This document shows positions 1 to 8,827 of a DNA stretch of 8,827 nt, piece after piece; position 1 is the stretch's first letter, and each line of letters begins with the position of its first letter. A model generated the notes under the pieces. It worked only from the letters and a program-made list of their open reading frames with translations, ran no database searches and had not been told where the DNA came from. A program made the position numbers and the translations under genes. Source of the stretch: Planctomycetaceae bacterium (GTDB lineage: Bacteria; Planctomycetota; Planctomycetia; Pirellulales; Pirellulaceae); contig SKVE01000359.1 in assembly GCA_007129635.1 (NCBI GenBank), forward strand, positions 1 to 8,827, read 5' to 3'.

Positions 1-2
1 GA

Positions 3-3221
<3,219 letters not shown>

Positions 3222-3225
3222 ACCC

Positions 3226-4659
3226 ATGACAAACAATCCCCCAATCCTTCATCGTATCCAGCCGGTCACTCGGCGGCAGATGCTCGTTCATGGCGGCGCC
3301 GGTTTTGGCGCGGTGGCCTTGAGTTACCTATTGGGGCGAGACCGATGGCTGCCGGTTGCCGCCGCCGATACGTCATCCACAAAGCTGCCGCAGGCTCGAG
3401 CCACCAGCGTGATCTTTTTGTTCATGGAGGGCGGTCCCAGCCACATCGACTTGTTCGATCCCAAACCACGACTGGAGGATTTGGCTGGCCAGCCCCTGCC
3501 CGAGAGTTTTGGGTCCATCATCGCGCCCATGGGTGAATACGGTGCGCCCTTGATGGCTTCGAAACGCACCTGGAAGCAGTATGGCGAAAATGGCACGTGG
3601 GTTAGCGACTGGCTGCCGCATCTGGCGGGTTGTGTGGACGATATCGCCGTCATCCGTTCCTGCTGGGCCGACGGCTTGAACCACTCCAACGGCGTCTGCC
3701 AGATGAACACCGGTTCGACCCTGGGTGGTCGCCCATCGTTGGGCGCCTGGGTGCACTACGGGTTAGGCACCGCTAACGACAGCCTGCCGGTGTTTGTCGT
3801 CATGGAGGACAATCCGGGACGCGTGGTCAACGGTCCGCGGAATTGGGGAGCGGGGTTCATGCCCGCTTCCTACCAAGGCACGGCCATGCGCCCCGATGCC
3901 GAACCGATCCGGTTCCTGAAGCCGTCTGCCGAACTCAGTCATTCGCAGCAGCGAGCCAAGTTGGATCTGTTGAACCAGTGGAATCGCCAGCACATGGCGA
4001 CGCGCGGCCATCAGACCGAATTAGAGGCTCGGATCGAAAGCTACGAGCTGGCGTTTCGGATGCAATCGGCGGCTCCCGAAGCCGTCGACCTGACCCGGGA
4101 AAGCGCCGAGACACAAAGTCTGTACGGCATGGACCAGAAAGAAACCGCCACGTTCGGTCGGCAATGCCTGTTGGCGCGACGATTCGTCGAACGCGGCGTG
4201 CGCTTTGTCCAACTCTACCATGGCTCGGGCAGCCGCTGGGATGCCCATTCGGGGCTGGAAAGAAATCATGCGGGTCTGTGCCGCGAGATGGATCAGCCGG
4301 TCGCTGGTCTGATCCAAGACCTGAAGCGACGCGGCCTGCTGGACCAGACGCTGGTCGTCTGGGGCGGCGAATTCGGGCGGTCGCCGGTCAGCGAACAAGG
4401 CGACGGACGCGACCATAACCCGTACGGATTCACAATGTGGATGGCCGGGGCCGGCATCCGTGGCGGCCAGACGATCGGTGCGACCGACGAAATCGGTTTG
4501 CACGCGGTCGAAAACCGGCTGCACGTCCACGACCTGCATGCAACCATCCTGCATCTGATGGGATTGGATCACATGCAACTGACCTACTTCCACAAGGGCC
4601 GGCCGGAACGTCCTACGATCAACGAAGGCGAACCCTGCAGCAAGCTGCTGGCCGGTTGA
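3226..4659 (+). CDS. Tat-exported DUF1501 family protein
   Basis: This 477-residue protein matches the usual full length of DUF1501 proteins, which are distantly related to sulfatases and alkaline phosphatases. The N-terminus has a twin-arginine motif (T15-R16-R17-Q-M-L) followed by a hydrophobic segment to about 37, indicating folded export by Tat. Family signatures are present: MEGGPSHIDLFD at 67-78, WDAHSG at 338-343, WGGEFGRSP at 379-387, GRDHNPYGF at 394-402 and VHDLHATILHLMGLDH at 434-449. The clustered Asp and His residues in these motifs are the likely metal ligands. The ATG lies 4 bases after the preceding stop with no clear Shine-Dalgarno of its own, so translation is probably coupled to the PSCyt1/DUF1549/DUF1553 gene. 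The pair is a recurrent planctomycete unit. The substrate is not established; hydrolysis of a sulfate or phosphate ester on a glycan is only an inference. Confidence 0.94.
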   Translation: MTNNPPILHRIQPVTRRQMLVHGGAGFGAVALSYLLGRDRWLPVAAADTSSTKLPQARATSVIFLFMEGGPSHIDLFDPKPRLEDLAGQPLPESFGSIIAPMGEYGAPLMASKRTWKQYGENGTWVSDWLPHLAGCVDDIAVIRSCWADGLNHSNGVCQMNTGSTLGGRPSLGAWVHYGLGTANDSLPVFVVMEDNPGRVVNGPRNWGAGFMPASYQGTAMRPDAEPIRFLKPSAELSHSQQRAKLDLLNQWNRQHMATRGHQTELEARIESYELAFRMQSAAPEAVDLTRESAETQSLYGMDQKETATFGRQCLLARRFVERGVRFVQLYHGSGSRWDAHSGLERNHAGLCREMDQPVAGLIQDLKRRGLLDQTLVVWGGEFGRSPVSEQGDGRDHNPYGFTMWMAGAGIRGGQTIGATDEIGLHAVENRLHVHDLHATILHLMGLDHMQLTYFHKGRPERPTINEGEPCSKLLAG

Positions 4660-4673
4660 AATGCGCCCCCTGC

Positions 4674-4702
4674 TTGTCACAAACTGTTCACGCACCTAAG
4701 TT
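4674..4702 (+). promoter_or_regulatory. Weak candidate sigma70-type promoter upstream of the GH43-like gene
   Basis: TTGTCA at 4674-4679 is one mismatch from the -35 consensus. After a 17-base spacer, TAAGTT at 4697-4702 is a poor -10 match (3 of 6). The site lies in the only sizeable gap on the plus strand, about 80 bases before the GH43-like start. Planctomycete promoters are not well defined, so this may be a chance match. The rest of the 122-base gap shows only a 5-bp hairpin at 4724-4737. Confidence 0.2.
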
Positions 4703-4769
4703 AGAGCCGGTTGGCCGACACGACCGTCCAGTGACGGGAAAAGCGACATTGACCGTACTCCCAATCTTC

Positions 4770-4775
4770 AGGAGA
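4770..4775 (+). promoter_or_regulatory. Ribosome binding site that fixes the GH43-like start
   Basis: AGGAGA lies 6 bases before the ATG at 4782. It is the clearest Shine-Dalgarno sequence in the window. The reading frame is open much further upstream, to 4437 inside the DUF1501 gene; this site, together with the signal peptide that begins at 4782, selects the true start. Confidence 0.8.
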
Positions 4776-4781
4776 CACACC

Positions 4782-5744
4782 ATGAACGTGCGCAAAATCA
4801 CCACCGTAGCAATCACGATCGCCGCCGTGTTGGGCGGCTCGGCGGTGGCCCAACAAGCGACCCCGGAATCGGTGTATCTGTTCAGTTATTTCCGCGGCAA
4901 TGGCGAAACGGGGCTGCATCTGGCCTCGAGTCATGACGGCCTGCGGTGGACGGCACTCAAGAACAATCAGTCGTTTCTCACACCCGAAATCGGCAGCAAG
5001 CTAATGCGGGATCCGAGCATCGTGCAAGGCCCCGACGGCACGTTTCACATGGTCTGGACCACCGGTTGGTGGGACAACGGGATCGGCCTGGCCCACTCCA
5101 AAGATCTGATCAACTGGTCGGAGCAAACCTTCCTGCCGGTGATGAAGCACGAACCGACCGCGAAAAACTGCTGGGCGCCGGAGATCTACTACGATGCTCA
5201 GACGGAAACCTATCTGATTTGCTGGGCCACAACGATTCCGGGGCGTTTTCCCGAGACCGAACATCCCGACGACGACAACAACCATCGCATGTATTTCGTG
5301 GCCACCAAGGACTTCAAAACCTATACCGACCCAGCCTTGTTCTACGAACCGGGCTTTAACGTGATCGATACTTTCATCATTCGCGATGCAAAGAACGATC
5401 GTTACGCGATGTTTCTGAAAGACGAAACGAAGGCTCCGCGAGCCGAAAAGAACATCCGCGTGGCCTTTTCGGAGAACGCCGCAGGCCCTTACGGCCCGGC
5501 CTCCGAACCGCTTAGCGGGGATGATTGGTCTGAAGGATCGGCAGCGCTGAAGATCGGCCAACGGTGGATCGTCTATTTCGACAAGTACACCCAAGGCCGG
5601 TATGGCGCGGTGGCCTCGTCCGATCTGGAAACATGGCAAGACATTTCCGATCACGTTCATTTCCCGCGTGGAACCCGGCATGGCACCGCGTTCGAAGTGG
5701 CTCCGTCGGTGCTGGAAAAACTCCAAGCGGTCCCACCAGATTAA
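4782..5744 (+). CDS. Secreted GH43-like glycoside hydrolase (five-bladed beta-propeller)
   Basis: This 320-residue protein starts at an ATG with a good ribosome binding site and a Sec signal peptide (MNVRK, then a hydrophobic stretch, cleavage probably after AVA near residue 22). The mature part is about the size of one beta-propeller domain with no added binding module. The GH43 pattern is visible. D77 in MRDPSIV fits the catalytic base, D196 in NVIDTF fits the pKa-modulating Asp, and E251 in SEGSAALKIG fits the proton donor. W131-A-P-E-I is the conserved blade motif. Repeated segments of the type 'AHSKDLINWS', 'ATKDFKTYTD' and 'ASSDLETWQD' are typical of these propellers. GH43 enzymes usually act on arabinan, xylan or galactan side chains in the periplasm or outside the cell, but the substrate here cannot be read from the sequence. 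GH32 or another clan member is less likely because the WMNDPNG-type N-terminal motif is absent. It lies 122 bases after the DUF1501 gene and may be co-transcribed or have its own promoter. Confidence 0.85.
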   Translation: MNVRKITTVAITIAAVLGGSAVAQQATPESVYLFSYFRGNGETGLHLASSHDGLRWTALKNNQSFLTPEIGSKLMRDPSIVQGPDGTFHMVWTTGWWDNGIGLAHSKDLINWSEQTFLPVMKHEPTAKNCWAPEIYYDAQTETYLICWATTIPGRFPETEHPDDDNNHRMYFVATKDFKTYTDPALFYEPGFNVIDTFIIRDAKNDRYAMFLKDETKAPRAEKNIRVAFSENAAGPYGPASEPLSGDDWSEGSAALKIGQRWIVYFDKYTQGRYGAVASSDLETWQDISDHVHFPRGTRHGTAFEVAPSVLEKLQAVPPD

Positions 5745-5773
5745 GCTCAATAGGCGGTTTCCGGTGGTTGGGT

Positions 5774-5808
5774 GTCACCTAGGGGCGCTCGTCACCTAGG
5801 GGGCCCTC
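5774..5808. repeat. Imperfect 17/18-bp tandem duplication spanning the purK stop codon
   Basis: Read on the plus strand, 5774-5790 (GTCACCTAGGGGCGCTC) is followed directly by 5791-5808 (GTCACCTAGGGGGCCCTC). The two copies share GTCACCTAGGGG exactly and then differ by one substitution and one extra base. The second copy contains the purK TAG stop (5798-5796). The two CCTAGG cores (5778-5783 and 5795-5800) could pair as a 6-bp stem with an 11-base loop. There is no T-run on either side, so an intrinsic terminator is not supported, although this is the convergence point of two transcription units. Confidence 0.7.
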
Positions 5809-6935
5809 AGTCGGCGGCGAGCTTCCAAGGCGTGCTTGGCGGCGGCTTCGGCGGTCGAAGCGAGCGACGTCAGATGCCCCATCTTGCGGCCGGGCCGAGC
5901 TTCGCGTTTCCCGTAGAGATGCAGCTTGATGTCCGGCAGCGAGCATGCTCGCTGCCAGGCGGGTTCGCCATCGCTCCAAAGGTCGCCCAGCAGATTGACC
6001 ATCGCAGCGGGTTGCATCTGCTCGGTGGAGGCCAGCGGCAATCCGCATACCGCACGAACCTGCTGCTCGAATTGGCAAGCCACATGGGCGTTGATGGTCA
6101 AGTGCCCCGAGTTGTGCGGGCGAGGCGCCAGTTCGTTGATCAACAGGTTGCCTTGCTGTGTCGCGAAGAACTCGACGCACAACACGCCTACCACGTCCAA
6201 TTGGATCATCACCGATTGCGCCAGTTCAATGGCATCCAGAGCGATTCGAGGAGCCACCCCCGCCGGCGACAGGGATACGTCCAGGATGTGGTTGCGATGG
6301 ATGTTCGTGATGGGATCGAAGCATGCCAGTTCGCCGTTCATGCCCCGTACGGCCACGACGGACAATTCGGAAGCATAGTCGATCCATCGTTCCAAGATGG
6401 CGTTGCCCCCACCAAGTTTGTCCCACGCTTGTTCTGCCTGTTCAAGTGACTCGATGCGGCATTGTCCTTTGCCGTCGTAACCCCATGAGGCGGTTTTCAT
6501 CACAGCGGGCAACCCCACTTCGGTGATCGCTTCGTTGATCTCGGCACGGGATCGCACCGCGGCAAAGGGCGTCACCGGCAAGCCGGCGTCGCGCAAAAAC
6601 GTCTTCTCCCGCAGACGATTCTGAGTCGTGTGCAGCACCTGACCGGCTGGGCGGACCGGCGCGTAGCGGGCCGCGATCTCGGCGGTAGCAACCGGCACAT
6701 TCTCGAACTCAAACGTGATCGCCGACACGCTGCGCGCGAATTGAGCGACTGCGTCCAGATCGTCATAGCTGGTTTGAAGCTCGACATCGGCCACCTGTCC
6801 CGTCGGCGTATCGTCGTCAGGAGACAAGACATGGACGCGATAGCCCATCCGGCGCGCGGCGATGGCGAACATGCGGCCCAACTGACCGCTGCCCAACACA
6901 CCAATCACAGACCCTGGAAGAATCGTTCGGTTCAT
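5796..6935 (-). CDS. purK: N5-carboxyaminoimidazole ribonucleotide synthase (PurK)
   Basis: PurK is a cytoplasmic ATP-grasp enzyme of de novo purine synthesis that makes N5-CAIR from AIR, ATP and bicarbonate. The 379-residue length is normal. The N-terminal nucleotide-fold domain carries [13 protein letters not shown] at 10-22. The ATP-grasp core shows [12 protein letters not shown] at 147-158, ILERWIDY at 180-187 and the metal/ATP-binding [13 protein letters not shown] at 266-278. The C-terminal domain contains [16 protein letters not shown] at 341-356. The ATG overlaps the purE stop in an ATGA (6935-6932 on the minus strand), which indicates translational coupling and a shared operon. The stop codon lies inside a short tandem duplication. 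No motif is missing and the gene looks functional. Confidence 0.97.
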   Translation of the reverse strand: MNRTILPGSVIGVLGSGQLGRMFAIAARRMGYRVHVLSPDDDTPTGQVADVELQTSYDDLDAVAQFARSVSAITFEFENVPVATAEIAARYAPVRPAGQVLHTTQNRLREKTFLRDAGLPVTPFAAVRSRAEINEAITEVGLPAVMKTASWGYDGKGQCRIESLEQAEQAWDKLGGGNAILERWIDYASELSVVAVRGMNGELACFDPITNIHRNHILDVSLSPAGVAPRIALDAIELAQSVMIQLDVVGVLCVEFFATQQGNLLINELAPRPHNSGHLTINAHVACQFEQQVRAVCGLPLASTEQMQPAAMVNLLGDLWSDGEPAWQRACSLPDIKLHLYGKREARPGRKMGHLTSLASTAEAAAKHALEARRRLRAP

Positions 6936-7468
6936 AGTATTGAATCATCCAAGACTTGTTGGGTTTGACTCGAATGGAACTGGTGCAGTTCGGCTCGCAG
7001 TCGCGGTTCACTGTTAGCCAGGATGCGTACCGCAAGCAAGGCGGCGTTCTTCGCTCCGGCCTCGCCAATCGCCAGCGTTGCAACGGGAACGCCACCCGGC
7101 ATCTGCACGATCGACAACAGCGAGTCCAGACCTTGCAAGGCGCGGCTCTGGACGGGCACGCCTAAGACGGGCACGATGGTTTGGGCAGCGATCATCCCGG
7201 GCAGGTGCGCGGCGCCGCCCGCTCCGGCAATGATTACCTGCAAGCCGCGTGCTTCGGCCGAACCGGCATACTCGCTCATCCACGCCGGCGTGCGATGAGC
7301 CGACACGACACGGCACTCGTGAGTCACCTGAAACTGATCCAAGATCTCCGAGGCGTGGCGCATGGTCTCCCAATCCGATCGACTGCCCATGATCACGCCG
7401 ACCAGGGGCCGGACGCCGTTTTCCGTCGACAAACGCTTCTTCGTTTGTGGTTTTCGTTTCGTAGCCAT
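6932..7468 (-). CDS. purE: N5-carboxyaminoimidazole ribonucleotide mutase (PurE, class I)
   Basis: PurE converts N5-CAIR, the PurK product, to CAIR and normally works as a homo-octamer in the cytoplasm. Signature motifs are [10 protein letters not shown] (24-33), SAHRTP (56-61, with H58 as the probable catalytic His), [12 protein letters not shown] (81-92) and [14 protein letters not shown] (122-135). The start is limited by an in-frame TGA 9 bases upstream, which is the stop of the preceding phosphatase gene, so the ATG at 7468 is the furthest possible start. This gives about 20 residues, rich in Lys and Arg, ahead of the usual PurE beginning. A TTG at residue 13 is the only obvious alternative. 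The short AGG next to the ATG is too close to be a good Shine-Dalgarno, so initiation probably relies on coupling to the upstream gene. PurE of this MGSRSDW/SAHRT type goes with PurK, consistent with purK following directly. At 178 residues it is slightly long for the family. Confidence 0.97.
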   Translation of the reverse strand: MATKRKPQTKKRLSTENGVRPLVGVIMGSRSDWETMRHASEILDQFQVTHECRVVSAHRTPAWMSEYAGSAEARGLQVIIAGAGGAAHLPGMIAAQTIVPVLGVPVQSRALQGLDSLLSIVQMPGGVPVATLAIGEAGAKNAALLAVRILANSEPRLRAELHQFHSSQTQQVLDDSIL

Positions 7469-7474
7469 CCTGCA

Positions 7475-8827
7475 TCATTTCGGATCCGTGAGTTGGCTGA
7501 GCGTCAGGTCGAGTGACCAGATCGATTCGTTGTCGATGCTGATGATTTCGTAGGTCAGCGTCGGATCTTCGGACTGGGTGTCGAAGTGCAGCAATGCGAA
7601 CGAGTTCTTCTCGTTGTAGCCGAACAACAGCCCGGGGGTCGAGACGACCGGATGGGTGTGGTAGTTGGTCAGTCCGGCGCTCAGCAGGTCGTAAAGATCG
7701 TAGCCGTTGTCGCGCGTGATGCGGCGCGCGTCGGAGCGGTGCCGATCGCCGGCGAGCAAGGCGACTCCAGAGATGCCTTGTTCGTGAAGGAAGTCGTAGA
7801 TAGCATCACGTTCGCCGGTGAACCCATCCCACGTATCCAGACCGCCTGGCGGCCCGCCTTTGGTTCCCGGCGCCCAGGGTACGGGCGATGCCAGGATCTT
7901 GAACGTTCCGCGGGAATGCTTCAGCGTCTCTTTCAGCCAGGCCAGTTGGACGGGGCCCAGCATCGATGGGTTTTCGACCTCTTTCCGCTGCCGGCCTCCT
8001 TCTTCGCGGTAGTACCGGCCATCGAGCATGATGAAGTGGACGTCGCCCAGGTAGAAGTCGAACCAGCAGCCCGGTTGCTGCTGGCCGCCACCATAGGCCG
8101 GGTTGTTCCAGTTCTGCCGGAACACCTCCCAGACGGGCCGTTTCCAAGACGGCACATCGATCTCCGGCCCCCCGAAGCTATCGTCCTCGCCGAAGTCGTG
8201 GTCGTCCCAGATGGCATAGACGCCGCGGCCCGCGATCAGCCGCCGCCATTGCGGTTGGCTGTGTCGGCGGTAGTAGCAGTAGTGCTGCGTCATCACGTGC
8301 TTCGGGTCGTCGATGTACACGTTGTCACCCAGCAGCAACAGGGCTCGCGGTTCGTGCTGCCGGATCGTTTCCCACATCCGTTCGTGTTCAGCCACGTAGC
8401 CCGCACACGCACCAAACGCGACCAGGTACTGGCCCGGCGTCCCCGGCTCGGGATACGTCTGAAACGAACTGCCTTCGACCGGGATCGCTTGCCCGTCGAT
8501 GGCCAGTCGATAGTTGTACTCGGTATCGGGCTCCAGCCCTTGGATACGCACCACAGCCGTAAAGTCTTGTTCGGCACAGGTTCGGCCTTGGCCCGACGCG
8601 ATTGCGGCATCGCCTTGTTTGACAACTTCGACCAACACTTCGGCTTCCCGCGCGGTTCGCACCCAGAACGAGGCTGCATCGGCTGTGATATGGCCGAGCA
8701 TCGGGCCGTGGATCAGCATCCGATCCTGCTCGGCAGCCCACTCTTCGAAAGCAGGTGACCGATGCAGCGGAGCCAATGCACAGCGGGGGCCGGCCAGCAG
8801 GCGTTCGAAAGGAAGCCCGGCCTCGAC
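7475..8827 (-). CDS. PhoD-like metallophosphatase (alkaline phosphatase D family), 5' end off window
   Basis: Residues are numbered from the TTG at 8776, but the frame is open through 17 more codons to the window edge. The true start and any signal peptide are therefore probably outside. An N-terminal Ig/fibronectin-like domain (about 22-110, starting HGPMLGHITADAASFWVRT) precedes the PhoD-type metallophosphatase domain. Metal-site motifs are FGACAGY (121-127), LLGDNVYID (148-156), WDDHDFGEDDS (190-200), LDGRYYRE (251-258) and LLAGDRHRS (340-348). PhoD enzymes hydrolyse phosphomono- or diesters, using Fe and Ca in characterised members, usually outside the cytoplasm. The exact substrate cannot be told. 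The stop is 6 bases before purE on the same strand, so the gene probably heads the purEK operon as seen here, with further genes possible upstream. All core metal motifs appear intact. Confidence 0.9.
   Translation of the reverse strand, partial: VEAGLPFERLLAGPRCALAPLHRSPAFEEWAAEQDRMLIHGPMLGHITADAASFWVRTAREAEVLVEVVKQGDAAIASGQGRTCAEQDFTAVVRIQGLEPDTEYNYRLAIDGQAIPVEGSSFQTYPEPGTPGQYLVAFGACAGYVAEHERMWETIRQHEPRALLLLGDNVYIDDPKHVMTQHYCYYRRHSQPQWRRLIAGRGVYAIWDDHDFGEDDSFGGPEIDVPSWKRPVWEVFRQNWNNPAYGGGQQQPGCWFDFYLGDVHFIMLDGRYYREEGGRQRKEVENPSMLGPVQLAWLKETLKHSRGTFKILASPVPWAPGTKGGPPGGLDTWDGFTGERDAIYDFLHEQGISGVALLAGDRHRSDARRITRDNGYDLYDLLSAGLTNYHTHPVVSTPGLLFGYNEKNSFALLHFDTQSEDPTLTYEIISIDNESIWSLDLTLSQLTDPK

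Noticed and set aside
4724..4737. Hairpin CCGTC-CAGT-GACGG in the gap after DUF1501, considered as a terminator.
   Set aside because: The stem is only 5 bp and is followed by GAAAAG with no T-run on the plus strand.
4437..4781. Upstream in-frame extension of the GH43-like gene into the DUF1501 coding region.
   Set aside because: The extension overlaps DUF1501 out of frame and has no similarity to GH43 proteins; the ATG at 4782 has both a strong ribosome binding site and a signal peptide.
5745..5795. Intrinsic bidirectional terminator between the convergent GH43-like and purK genes.
   Set aside because: The only pairing is the 6-bp CCTAGG stem from the tandem repeat, with no U-tract on either strand.
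5772..6449. A 225-codon plus-strand open frame opposite purK.
   Set aside because: It overlaps a complete purK in antisense and has no family resemblance; it is a shadow of the purK codon bias.
7586..8758. A 390-codon open frame on the plus strand opposite the PhoD-like gene.
   Set aside because: It is fully antisense to a gene with intact metallophosphatase motifs, its translation is rich in V, R and D with no recognisable motif, and no ribosome binding site was seen. GC-biased third codon positions commonly create such shadow frames.

Overview
The window looks like a piece of a Planctomycetes chromosome, most likely from the Pirellulales side of the phylum. The strongest reason is the first gene pair: a large secreted protein with planctomycete cytochrome C (PSCyt1), DUF1549 and DUF1553 modules, followed 4 bases later by a DUF1501 protein. 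This pairing occurs in many copies in planctomycete genomes and is rare elsewhere. The DNA is moderately GC-rich, and third positions are GC-biased in all the genes. Family assignments come from reading motifs by eye; no database search was possible.

Left half, plus strand (about 1-5744): (1) a cytochrome-c-like PSCyt1/DUF1549/DUF1553 protein with a LamG-like domain placed just before its last 19 residues, its N-terminus cut by the window edge; (2) a Tat-exported DUF1501 protein, which belongs to the sulfatase/alkaline-phosphatase-like group; (3) after a 122-base gap, a secreted single-domain GH43-like glycosidase with its own strong ribosome binding site. All three carry export signals. This suggests an extracytoplasmic module that handles a polysaccharide or other glycan, although the substrate and the redox reaction are unknown.

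Right half, minus strand (about 8827-5796): a PhoD-like metallophosphatase (N-terminus beyond the window edge), then purE, then purK. The spacing is very tight: 6 bases between the phosphatase and purE, and a 4-base ATGA overlap between purE and purK. They probably form one operon. PurK and PurE carry out consecutive steps of de novo purine synthesis (AIR to N5-CAIR to CAIR). The link with a phosphatase is the less expected part.

The two halves converge at about 5745-5795. That short gap has no classical terminator, but it holds a small imperfect tandem duplication that includes the purK stop codon. No RNA genes, mobile elements, CRISPR arrays or intergenic gaps over 300 bases were seen. Nothing here clearly forms an undescribed system; the most noteworthy points are the LamG insertion, the grouping of the GH43 enzyme with the PSCyt/DUF1501 pair, and the phosphatase-purEK gene order.
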